Assembly: GCF_018596315.1 (NCBI RefSeq)
Contig: NZ_JAHEAG010000006.1
Coordinates: 242,229-306,228 of the forward strand
Direction: 5' to 3'
Source of the DNA: Bradyrhizobium sp. SRL28
GTDB lineage: Bacteria > Pseudomonadota > Alphaproteobacteria > Rhizobiales > Xanthobacteraceae
DNA: 64,000 bases
The position numbers and the translations under genes are program-made. Below the pieces are notes generated by a model, which worked only from the letters and a program-made list of their open reading frames with translations, ran no database searches and was not told the origin of the DNA. Below, piece after piece: positions 17,874 to 25,356 of the stretch (its first letter is position 1; every line of letters begins with the position of its first letter).

Positions 17874-20405
17874 TTACCGCGTCGCCCCACGCTGGGCGCT
17901 GGCCTCCGGCACCGGCGCGGCTGCGCGCACCGGCACGTGCCAGATATCCTCGGCATACTCCCGGATGGTGCGGTCGGAGGAGAACCACGGCATCCGCGCG
18001 ACGTTGAGGATCGAGGCCCGGGTCCAGGCCGGCACCACCTGCCAGCGCGCGTCGATGCCGCGCTGCGCCGCGTAGTAGGAATCGAAATCGGCCGAGACCA
18101 TGTAGTGGTCGAGATAGCGCAGCGCGTGGCCGATGGAGGCAAAGCGGGCGGGATCGTCGGGGGAGAACGCGCCGCTCTCGATCGCGGTAATCGCCCGCGC
18201 CAGCCGCGGCGAGCGGCTGATCACGTCGGTCGCATCCAGCCCCTGCTTGCGCCGGACCATGACGTCGCCGGCTTCCATGCCGAAGATCGCGATGTTCTCC
18301 GCGCCGACATGGTCGCGGATTTCGATATTGGCGCCGTCAAGCGTGCCGATGGTGAGCGCGCCGTTGAGCGCCAGCTTCATGTTGCCGGTGCCGGAGGCCT
18401 CCATGCCGGCGGTCGAAATCTGCTCGGAGAGATCGGCGGCCGGAATGATCACTTCGGCGAGGCTGACATTGTAATCGGCGAGGAAGACGACCTTCAGTCT
18501 TCCGGCGACGTCGGGATCGTTGTTGACGACTTCGGCGACGTCGTTGATCAGCTTGATGATCAGCTTGGCGTAGCGATAGCTCGCCGCCGCCTTGCCGGCG
18601 AAGATTTTCACCCGCGGCACCCAGTCGCGCTGGGGCTCGTCCTTGATCGCCTGATACAGCGCGACGGTCTCGACGACGTTGAGCAATTGCCGCTTGTATT
18701 CGTGGATGCGCTTGATCTGGACGTCGAACAGTGCCGACGGATCGATCTTGATGCTGAGCCGCTCGTTGATCAGCCGCGCCAGCGCAACCTTGTTCTGATG
18801 CTTGACCTCGCGAAAACGCTGCTGGAACACGTTGTCGCTGGCGCGGGCTTCGAGGCGCTCGAACAGGGAGAAGTCGTCAAGCACGGCCTCGCCGCAGACC
18901 TCGCGCATCAGGGCGGTCAGCTTCGGGTTGGCGAGCATCAGCCAGCGGCGGAAGGTGATGCCGTTGGTCTTGTTGGTGATGCGGCCGGGATAGAGATGGT
19001 TGAGATCGTGGAACACGGTCTCCTTCATCAGGTCGGAATGCATCGCCGAGACGCCGTTGATGCGGTGGGAGCCGACGAAAGCGAGTTGCCCCATCCGCAC
19101 CCGCCGTCCGGACCTCTCGTCGATCAGGGACACCGAGGCGCGGTAATCGATGTCGCCGGGGCAACGCTGATCCGCCAGCGCCAGATGCGCGGTATTGATG
19201 CGGTAGATGATCTCGAGATGCCGCGGCAGCAGCCGCTCGAACAGTTCGACCGGCCAGGTCTCCAGCGCTTCCGGCAGCAGCGTGTGATTGGTGTAGGACA
19301 GCGTCGCCACCGTGATCTTCCACGCTTCGTCCCAGCGGAAATTATGCAGGTCGACCAGGATGCGCATCAGCTCGGTGACGGCAAGGCTCGGATGGGTGTC
19401 GTTGAGCTGCACCGCGACCTTGGCGGGGAGATTGCGCAACTGCCCGTCCGAGGCGAGGTGCCGCTTGATCAGATCCTGCAGCGAAGCCGAGACGAAGAAA
19501 TATTCCTGCCGCAGCCGCAGCTCGCGCCCCGCGGGGCTCTCATCGTTCGGGTAGAGGAATTTGCAGATCGATTCCGCCCGCGCCTCCTCGGCGATGGCGC
19601 CGAGGTAATCGCCGGTGTTGAAGACGTCGAGCCGAAGCGGGTCGGGCGAGCGCGCCGACCACAGCCGCAGCGCGTTGACGTGCTGGCCGCGCCAGCCGAC
19701 GATCGGCGTGTCGTAGGCGACGGCCTGCACGGTTTCCGCCGGCCGCCACGTCGCCCGGTCACGGCCGTGGTCGTCGACATGGTCGACATGGCCGCCGAAA
19801 TGAACGTGATAAACCACCTCCGCCCGCAGGAATTCCCAGGGGTTGCCGAAGCCCAGCCATTCGTCCGGATATTCCTGCTGCCAGCCCTGCGCGATGATCT
19901 GGCGGAACAGGCCGAAATCGTAACGGATGCCGTAGCCGATGGCGGGAATGGCCAGCGTCGCCATGCTCTCCATGAAGCACGCCGCGAGCCGCCCGAGGCC
20001 GCCATTGCCGAGCGCCGCATCCGGCTCGCATTTGCGCAGGTCGTCTAGCCCGACGCCGAGATCGCCGAGCGCCGTCTCGAACAGCGGCAGCAGGCCCATA
20101 TTGTTCAGCCCGTCGGTGAACAGACGGCCGATCAGGAATTCGAGCGAGAGGTAATAGACCCGCTTGCTGCCGGAATCGTAGCTCTCCTTTTCGGCCGTCA
20201 GCCAGCGGTGCACGATGCGGTCGCGCAGCGCCAGCGCCGCGGCCTTGTACCAGTCGCGTCGTGTCGCCATGCCGGCGTCCTTGCCGATCGCAAGCCGAAG
20301 CTTGGCGAGGATCGCACCCTTGATCTCGGCCAGCGCCAGTTCGTCGATCGGCTGGCCCAGCGCCGGATAGTTTGCCGGGTAGTTTCCTGGGATTTGTTCC
20401 TGCAA
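17874..20405 (-). CDS. glgP: Glycogen/alpha-glucan phosphorylase
   Basis: 843 residues, full length for the family. The PLP-binding region is EASGTGNMKLALNGALTIGT with the cofactor lysine at about 677, followed by DGANIE. The glucose/phosphate site segments GNGGLGRLAACF and EYKRQLLN are also present. It releases glucose 1-phosphate from alpha-1,4-glucan ends. The start is taken as TTG 20405 with AGGA about 9 bases upstream; an in-frame stop lies a little further upstream and the first ATG is 44 codons in. No other glycogen gene is in the window. Confidence 0.95.
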   Translation of the reverse strand: MQEQIPGNYPANYPALGQPIDELALAEIKGAILAKLRLAIGKDAGMATRRDWYKAAALALRDRIVHRWLTAEKESYDSGSKRVYYLSLEFLIGRLFTDGLNNMGLLPLFETALGDLGVGLDDLRKCEPDAALGNGGLGRLAACFMESMATLAIPAIGYGIRYDFGLFRQIIAQGWQQEYPDEWLGFGNPWEFLRAEVVYHVHFGGHVDHVDDHGRDRATWRPAETVQAVAYDTPIVGWRGQHVNALRLWSARSPDPLRLDVFNTGDYLGAIAEEARAESICKFLYPNDESPAGRELRLRQEYFFVSASLQDLIKRHLASDGQLRNLPAKVAVQLNDTHPSLAVTELMRILVDLHNFRWDEAWKITVATLSYTNHTLLPEALETWPVELFERLLPRHLEIIYRINTAHLALADQRCPGDIDYRASVSLIDERSGRRVRMGQLAFVGSHRINGVSAMHSDLMKETVFHDLNHLYPGRITNKTNGITFRRWLMLANPKLTALMREVCGEAVLDDFSLFERLEARASDNVFQQRFREVKHQNKVALARLINERLSIKIDPSALFDVQIKRIHEYKRQLLNVVETVALYQAIKDEPQRDWVPRVKIFAGKAAASYRYAKLIIKLINDVAEVVNNDPDVAGRLKVVFLADYNVSLAEVIIPAADLSEQISTAGMEASGTGNMKLALNGALTIGTLDGANIEIRDHVGAENIAIFGMEAGDVMVRRKQGLDATDVISRSPRLARAITAIESGAFSPDDPARFASIGHALRYLDHYMVSADFDSYYAAQRGIDARWQVVPAWTRASILNVARMPWFSSDRTIREYAEDIWHVPVRAAAPVPEASAQRGATR

Positions 20406-20562
20406 TACGTCGGTTCCTGCGGTTGAGACTCACAACAAAGATACGCGCCTTGCCCGGCAATCGAAACGCCGGAAAACGCCGGAGTATGTTGTGCGCTGCG
20501 CTGGCATGATTTTATGCAAGGACCGGGCCGATTTCGCGGCACCGGCGGCCGCCTTTTGGTGA

Positions 20563-20568
20563 TATAAT
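20563..20568 (+). promoter_or_regulatory. Candidate -10 element
   Basis: TATAAT, 60 bases before the start of the small exported protein gene. No matching -35 hexamer is present at the proper distance, so only the -10 is claimed. Confidence 0.3.
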
Positions 20569-20627
20569 CGGGCCGCGAAAACCTGTGGGATCGCCGGAAC
20601 GCGTGCCGCCAGAACGGGAGGCTTGCC

Positions 20628-20858
20628 ATGAGATTGGCGATCGAGATCGCCGCCGCTGCGTTACTGGTAGTCTGCATCAGTGCGACCAGCGCAGCCGCTG
20701 CCGCCGGCAAGGCCGGCAGGAGCGCCGAAGGCGTGAGCTGTTCCTTCAGTGTCGCGCAAGGCGCTTCGCCTGCGGCGCGCTGCGCGGCGATCAAGCGGCA
20801 ATGCGGCGGAAAATTCTACGCCAATTATTGCGGCGACAAGCTGTTGTCGGCGATGTGA
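20628..20858 (+). CDS. Small exported cysteine-containing protein, unknown function
   Basis: 76 residues from ATG 20628 with GGGAGG upstream. An N-terminal signal peptide (about 1-26, ending SAAAAA) precedes a mature part of about 50 residues with four cysteines in the pattern C-x13-C-x6-C-x7-C. That suggests two disulfides in the periplasm or outside. I recognise no family. It is convergent with the 77-residue gene at 20879, with only 20 bases between. Confidence 0.65.
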   Translation: MRLAIEIAAAALLVVCISATSAAAAAGKAGRSAEGVSCSFSVAQGASPAARCAAIKRQCGGKFYANYCGDKLLSAM

Positions 20859-20878
20859 AGGATTGAGCCCCAGCCGGC

Positions 20879-21112
20879 TCATACCATGGTGCCCTCCCAG
20901 CCTTCGCCTTGCTCGGTAAGCCCGGGGTAGCGGAGGTAGAGCTTTTGCAGCAGCTCGAAGTGCAAGGCGGACGATATCTCGTCAAGAGGCGTGGCAAGCA
21001 AGGCTCGCGCCTCGCTGCCGTCGAGAGCGGATACGATCGCATGGGCGCGGTCGATCGCGTCGGCGGCTTCCAGTAACAGGGTCCGGATCTGGGTGGCCTG
21101 TGTTGCATCCAT
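20879..21112 (-). CDS. Small hypothetical protein, 77 residues
   Basis: Reads MDATQATQIRTLLLEAADAI and continues as a mostly helical, acidic, cytosolic protein without signal peptide or membrane segment. I recognise no domain. ATG 21112 is preferred: the frame extends upstream to 21244, but that part is AT-rich, has many hydrophobic/Cys residues and looks like intergenic DNA. The ribosome binding site is poor. Divergent from the gene at 21280. Confidence 0.55.
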   Translation of the reverse strand: MDATQATQIRTLLLEAADAIDRAHAIVSALDGSEARALLATPLDEISSALHFELLQKLYLRYPGLTEQGEGWEGTMV

Positions 21113-21279
21113 CGTCTTCGATTCTTTGCGGCAAATCGTCAAAACAACCTCTGATAGGAGATATTTTGTCGCGCCACCAGAACAAATTAAGAACAATTTA
21201 GCAAGTATTTGATATATCATTGTGATTCGGCGCGTCGCCGACACAACATTTATGGTCTATCCGAGTTTGCGAGGACTAC
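21113..21279. promoter_or_regulatory. AT-rich divergent promoter region
   Basis: 167 bases, much richer in A and T than the surroundings, between two divergent small genes. It includes a perfect palindrome TGATATATCA at 21210-21219. No specific operator could be assigned. Confidence 0.4.
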
Positions 21280-21711
21280 ATGTCCACCATCGCCTTCGAT
21301 CAGTTCGCTCTCACCCGTATCGCCGACTTCGCGCGCTCGCTGTCGCGCCTGCACCAGGCCTCGCGCCGCCGGCTCGTCGACGACGACGCGATCGACCGCG
21401 AGTTCAACGCGGTCTGCATGTCGGTGTGGGGCTACACCACGGACGATTTCAGCGACGAGCTGTTTTCGGTCGAGGACCACGCCTTTCTCGACACACTGGA
21501 TGAAGCGCAGGCGCGAATCTTCGCCGCCCAGGCGGGCTACGACCTCGTCGACGATCAGGGCATGCTGACGGACTGGTGGGGCTATTGCTGGATGATCCTG
21601 GCCGAAAAGCGCGGCCTGCTGACCCCGGAAAATCGCGCCGCGGCGCGGGCGGAGATCGAGGAAAAATATCTGTCGGCGCCGAACGTGATCGGGGTGATCG
21701 TCGGACGGTGA
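21280..21711 (+). CDS. Hypothetical protein, 143 residues
   Basis: Soluble protein with no signal peptide or membrane helix. Residues about 28-60 read RRRLVDDDAIDREFNAVCMS and continue with aromatic and acidic residues; the C-terminus is EKYLSAPNVIGVIVGR. The pattern (short acidic, WW-containing core GMLTDWWGYCWMIL) does not match a family I can name with confidence. ATG 21280 is the only reasonable start; the preceding bases GAGGACTAC give a weak ribosome binding site. Confidence 0.65.
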   Translation: MSTIAFDQFALTRIADFARSLSRLHQASRRRLVDDDAIDREFNAVCMSVWGYTTDDFSDELFSVEDHAFLDTLDEAQARIFAAQAGYDLVDDQGMLTDWWGYCWMILAEKRGLLTPENRAAARAEIEEKYLSAPNVIGVIVGR

Positions 21712-21819
21712 ATGCACTCGGGCATCAACCGCGTAACCCGGCCCCATTCTACTTTGCATGGGGTTGTTTTCGATATTTTGTGTCCGGGTCCAGTCGGGCG
21801 GTGAGCGACGTTGCCCTTG

Positions 21820-21901
21820 TAGCCCGGATGGAGCGCAGCGGAATCCGGGATCGGCCGCAGACGAAAGAGTCCCGGATTGCGCTGCGCTCCATCCGGGCTA
21901 C
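21820..21901. repeat. Palindromic intergenic repeat, family B, copy 1
   Basis: Arms TAGCCCGGATGGAGCGCAGC and GCTGCGCTCCATCCGGGCTA with CCGGGA / TCCCGG inside. It lies between the convergent 143-residue gene and the DUF2865 gene. Confidence 0.88.
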
Positions 21902-21909
21902 GAGACCGC

Positions 21910-22749
21910 CTAATTCGCTTCCGCCCGTTTCGCCGGCTTCGGCGCAACCGTCTTCGGTATCGAGGCGGTCGGCAACTCGACGTCGCGTCTTGTCTCGGGA
22001 AGCGGCGCGCTGGCCGCGACCATCTCTGCACTGACCGGCGCTACCTTCATTTCGCCGAGCCGGGCGCGGACATCTGCCGTGAGGCCGGGATAGGCGGCGA
22101 CGGGGGTGAATTCCGCGGTCTGGTCGGCGCCTAAGCGAACGCCGGTATAGGCCACCAGGCCGTCGGTGGTGGCGACGACGTCGCCGGAGCGCAGCGAGGT
22201 ATCGAGCGTGAGATCGACCGGCGCCAGCCCGGACGGGCTCCTGCCGTTGCAGGTGCAATCGGCGCGTAGCGCCTTGCGATACGCGTAGGCGTTTTCGCTG
22301 TCGGCATAGCGCTCGCCATTGCCCGCGGCCGCACTGTCGATGTTGCTGCCGTAGAACACCTTGGTGACGCTTGCCGGGCAGAACGCCTGGCAGGTCTGAA
22401 CCGGCGAGGCGTTGCCGCGCATGGTCAGCGGAAAATATTTGCCGTCGCAGCTTCGCACGCAGAAGGCAGGTCCGGAGCCCGCGACGCGCGGCGCCGGCGC
22501 GGGTTGGGCTGGTTGATTAAGACCGAACGGATCGGCGAAGAAGTTCGCCGGTGAGGGGGCCTGCCGCGTCTGCTGTTTCTGGACGCCGCCGAACAGGAAA
22601 TCGAACAGACCTTCGGCGGAGACGCTGCCAGGCGTCAGCGCAAGCGAGCCCGCAAAGGTCGCAGCGGCCACAAACGTCGCGCGGCGCCGCACGCGCGAAA
22701 AAGCCAACTCTGTACGCAACGCCAACTCCACCCAACGCAACAAACGCAC
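21910..22749 (-). CDS. DUF2865 domain protein, exported
   Basis: Up to 279 residues. A twin-basic N-terminus and hydrophobic stretch (RVRRRATFVAAATF...GSVSAEG) form a signal peptide. The central domain has CVRSCDGKYFPLT, CQAFCPAS and CTCNG, the cysteine pattern of DUF2865, a Rhizobiales-specific family of unknown function. The C-terminal tail is Pro/Lys-rich. The listed start is a GTG at 22749, but it lies inside a perfect inverted repeat (22748-22770) and has no ribosome binding site. A downstream TTG or GTG (for example the GTG of VRRRATF) may be the real start. Confidence 0.8.
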   Translation of the reverse strand: MRLLRWVELALRTELAFSRVRRRATFVAAATFAGSLALTPGSVSAEGLFDFLFGGVQKQQTRQAPSPANFFADPFGLNQPAQPAPAPRVAGSGPAFCVRSCDGKYFPLTMRGNASPVQTCQAFCPASVTKVFYGSNIDSAAAGNGERYADSENAYAYRKALRADCTCNGRSPSGLAPVDLTLDTSLRSGDVVATTDGLVAYTGVRLGADQTAEFTPVAAYPGLTADVRARLGEMKVAPVSAEMVAASAPLPETRRDVELPTASIPKTVAPKPAKRAEAN

Positions 22750-22770
22750 TGAAGCGCGACAGGCTTCAGT
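22748..22770. promoter_or_regulatory. Operator-like inverted repeat at the DUF2865 gene start
   Basis: ACTGAAGC and GCTTCAGT form a perfect 8-bp inverted repeat with a 7-base spacer. Position and symmetry suggest a protein-binding site or an RNA hairpin over the 5' end; the regulator is unknown. Confidence 0.4.
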
Positions 22771-22827
22771 CGGGAGTAACCTTAACGATGGATGGTAAAG
22801 GAGTGGTATTCGGGGACAAGGGGAGGA

Positions 22828-22869
22828 GGAAAAAGAAAAGAGGTTCCTCTGCCCGCAAGCGGGAAGAGG
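22828..22869 (-). terminator. Rho-independent terminator of pyrE
   Basis: Read on the minus strand, an 11-bp stem with one mismatch (22846-22869, arms CCTCTTCCCGC / GCGGGCAGAGG) is followed by a T-rich stretch (22828-22841). It lies 14 bases beyond the pyrE stop. Confidence 0.75.
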
Positions 22870-22882
22870 AGCAGAAGCAACC

Positions 22883-23446
22883 TCACCCCTTCAAAAATTC
22901 ACCCGCCTTGTACAGCGAACGAAACTCCAGCCCGGCTTCCGCAAAAGTTTCGGTCGCGCCTTCCTCGCGGTCGACCATGGTGAGCACCAGCACGATCTCG
23001 CCGCCGGCATCGCGCACGGCCTCGACCGCCTTCAGTGCCGATCCGCCCGTGGTGGTGACGTCCTCGACGATGACGATGCGCTTGCCTTGCAGCGTCTCGC
23101 CCTTGGCGAGCCCCTCCACTGCGAGGCGGGCGCCGTGCTCCTTCGGCTTCTTGCGCACGAAGAACGCCGCGATCGGATGCCCCTTGAGCCAGGAGAGCTG
23201 CGCGATCGCGCCCGCCAGAGGGACTGCGCCCATCTCCAGCCCGCCGACGAAATCGAGATTGTCGTCCTTCAGCGCCTCATAAGTCAGTTCGGCCAGCAGC
23301 GCCGCGCCCTCGGGGTCGAGCATGGTCGGCTTGAGGTTGAAGTAGAAGTCGCTCTTGCGGCCCGAGGCCAGCGTGATCTCACCGCGCCCGAACGAACGCT
23401 TGCGGATGATCTCGGCGAGGCGGGCGCGGGAGGCTGATTTGGACAA
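22883..23446 (-). CDS. pyrE: Orotate phosphoribosyltransferase
   Basis: 187 residues from a TTG at 23446. The frame stays open to 23656, but the upstream 70 residues do not look like PyrE, and the family begins at SKSASRARLAEIIRKRSF. The PRPP-binding motif VIVEDVTTTGGS and the loop FVRKKPKEHG are intact. It joins orotate and PRPP to give orotidine 5'-phosphate in pyrimidine synthesis. Ribosome binding site is weak, consistent with a rare start codon. It diverges from the GST gene; the long frame would overlap it by 18 bases, another reason to prefer the TTG. Confidence 0.93.
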   Translation of the reverse strand: MSKSASRARLAEIIRKRSFGRGEITLASGRKSDFYFNLKPTMLDPEGAALLAELTYEALKDDNLDFVGGLEMGAVPLAGAIAQLSWLKGHPIAAFFVRKKPKEHGARLAVEGLAKGETLQGKRIVIVEDVTTTGGSALKAVEAVRDAGGEIVLVLTMVDREEGATETFAEAGLEFRSLYKAGEFLKG

Positions 23447-23638
23447 GGCGGTTTTCCCGGGGTTTGAGGCGGGCCGCAATCTATCGGCGCTCGTGGGCAC
23501 ATTCCAGCGCTGATCCGGCGCCGTCAACAGCGGCGCATGCGTCCTGCTTTCGCAGGGGCGCCCCGTGGAAAGCGCGGGTTGTAAGGCCCGGAGGTTCCGG
23601 GGTACGGAGACCCCAAGCCTTTGTGGGGGAAACCGTAA

Positions 23639-24265
23639 ATGACGATCGAACTGCACACCTGGAACACACCGAACGGCCGCAAGATATCGGTCGCGCTGGA
23701 GGAAATGGGGCTGCCCTACAAGGTGATCCCGGTGAACATCACCAAGGGCGAGCAGATGGCGCCCGGCTTTCTCAAGCTCAGCCCGAACAACAAGATCCCC
23801 GCGATCGTCGATCCCGACGGCCCCGGCGGCAAGCCGCTCAGCATCTTCGAGTCAGGTGCGATCCTGCTCTATCTCGGCGAGAAGACCGGCAAGTTCCTGC
23901 CAAAACCGCTGGCGGAGCGTATCCCGGTCTATGAATGGCTGATGTGGCAGATGGGCGGCTTTGGGCCGATGCCGGGCCAGGTGCATCATTTCATCGCGCT
24001 GGAGAACGAAACCGAACGCGCCTACGGCCTCAAGCGCTACATGGCCGAGACCCGCCGGCTCTATGGCGTGCTGGACCGTCGGCTGGAAGGCCGCGAATTC
24101 GTGGCGGATGCCTTATCGGTTGCCGATTTCGCCATCCTCGGCTGGGCCTGGCGCCACCCGCGCCACAAGGTGGAGCTGAAGGATTTTCCGAACGTCGAGC
24201 GCTGGTACAACGCGCTGATGGCCCGTCCGGCGACCAAGCGCGGCATGGAAGCAAAGCTGGATTGA
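23639..24265 (+). CDS. Glutathione S-transferase family protein (Nu-class/YfcG-like)
   Basis: 208 residues. The thioredoxin-like N-domain has the NTPNGRKIS motif that contacts glutathione in YfcG/YghU-type enzymes, NKIPAIVDPDGPGG, and the ESGAILLYL segment (Glu-Ser for the gamma-glutamyl group). The C-domain is all helical and contains LSVADFAILGW. Relatives act as disulfide-bond oxidoreductases rather than classical conjugating transferases; the substrate is unknown. ATG 23639. Confidence 0.9.
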   Translation: MTIELHTWNTPNGRKISVALEEMGLPYKVIPVNITKGEQMAPGFLKLSPNNKIPAIVDPDGPGGKPLSIFESGAILLYLGEKTGKFLPKPLAERIPVYEWLMWQMGGFGPMPGQVHHFIALENETERAYGLKRYMAETRRLYGVLDRRLEGREFVADALSVADFAILGWAWRHPRHKVELKDFPNVERWYNALMARPATKRGMEAKLD

Positions 24266-24289
24266 AATTGTCGTCCCCACCCACTGCTG

Positions 24290-24425
24290 TCGTCGCCCGG
24301 CTTGACCGGGCGATCCAGTACGCCGCGGCCTTTCCGACTAATTGAAGTGGTCAATGCGGCACGAGTTGCGCATCAAACCACGTGCTCTGGGATACTGGGT
24401 CGCCCGGTCAAGCCGGGCGATGACA
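24290..24425. repeat. Palindromic intergenic repeat, family C, copy 1
   Basis: Arms TCGTCGCCCGGCTTGACCGG and CCGGTCAAGCCGGGCGATGA, with CCAGTACGCCGCGG inside. Between the convergent GST and LysE-family genes. Confidence 0.88.
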
Positions 24426-24451
24426 GCGTTGAACTTGGAGAGAGACCGGTC

Positions 24452-25087
24452 TCAAGCCCTTTTCGCTTCGAACGCCATCTTCACCGCAAGCCCCGCCAGC
24501 ACTGTCCCCATCAGCCAGCGCTGCAGCAGAAGCCAACTCGGCCGTGTGCCGAGAAACCGCGCGATCGATCCGGCGGCGAGTGCGATCATCGCATTGACGC
24601 CGACGCTGATGACGATCTGGATCGCGCCCAGCGCCAGCGACTGCGTCAGCACGCTCCCAACAGCGGGATCGATGAACTGCGGCAGCAGCGCCAGATACAG
24701 CATCGCGATTTTCGGATCGAGCAGATTGGTGACGAACCCCATCGCGAACAATTTTCGCGGGCCGTCGGCGGCGAGCTTCGTCACCTGAAACGGCGAGCGC
24801 CCGTTCGGCTTGACCGCCTGCCACGCCAGCCACAGCAGATAGGCTGCACCCGCGAACCGCAGCGCGTCGTAGGCATAGGGTACGGCGAACAGCAACGCCG
24901 TGATGCCGAACGCCGCGCACAGCATGTAGAACACGAAGCCGAGCGCGACGCCGCCGAGCGACACGATGCCGGCCGCGGGCCCTTGCGTGATCGAGCGTGA
25001 GATCAAGTAAATCATGTTCGGCCCCGGCGTCAGCACGATGCCGAGCGAGACCAGGGCGAAACCGAGCAGCGTTGCAATGTGAGGCAT
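24452..25087 (-). CDS. LysE/RhtB family exporter
   Basis: 211 residues from ATG 25087. Six hydrophobic helices are visible, and the first carries the family signature VLTPGPNMIYLI. Members export amino acids such as lysine, threonine or homoserine lactone. The substrate cannot be assigned. The upstream in-frame extension to 25192 has no homology to the family and was discarded. Confidence 0.9.
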   Translation of the reverse strand: MPHIATLLGFALVSLGIVLTPGPNMIYLISRSITQGPAAGIVSLGGVALGFVFYMLCAAFGITALLFAVPYAYDALRFAGAAYLLWLAWQAVKPNGRSPFQVTKLAADGPRKLFAMGFVTNLLDPKIAMLYLALLPQFIDPAVGSVLTQSLALGAIQIVISVGVNAMIALAAGSIARFLGTRPSWLLLQRWLMGTVLAGLAVKMAFEAKRA

Positions 25088-25206
25088 GGGAGACTCGCGG
25101 GAGGAATGCGCGTTTTCTAACGCGCACCGGCCCGCGATGTCAGTCCGCAAATTGCTCGGAGGACAATTCTGTCGGTGTTGGAGCGCACTCAATCAGCAAA
25201 CGCGTC

Positions 25207-25343
25207 TGTCATCGCCCGGCTTGACCGGGCGACCCAGTACGCCGCGGCCTAGCCGATCAAGTGCGGTAGTCAACGCAGCACGAACTGTGTTTCACACTTC
25301 GCGCTCTGGAATACTGGATCGCCCGGTCAAGCCGGGCGACGAC
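25207..25343. repeat. Palindromic intergenic repeat, family C, copy 2
   Basis: Arms CATCGCCCGGCTTGACCGGG and CCCGGTCAAGCCGGGCGACG with the same CCAGTACGCCGCGG core as copy 1. It fills the 269-base gap between the LysE gene start and the polA stop, where I see no gene. Confidence 0.88.
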
Positions 25344-25356
25344 CAGTGTTGTTGAC

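Noticed and set aside
17937..20048. 703-codon plus-strand frame opposite glgP
   Set aside because: Arises from high third-position GC on the antisense of a clearly conserved gene; His/Asp/Arg-rich sequence with no domain.
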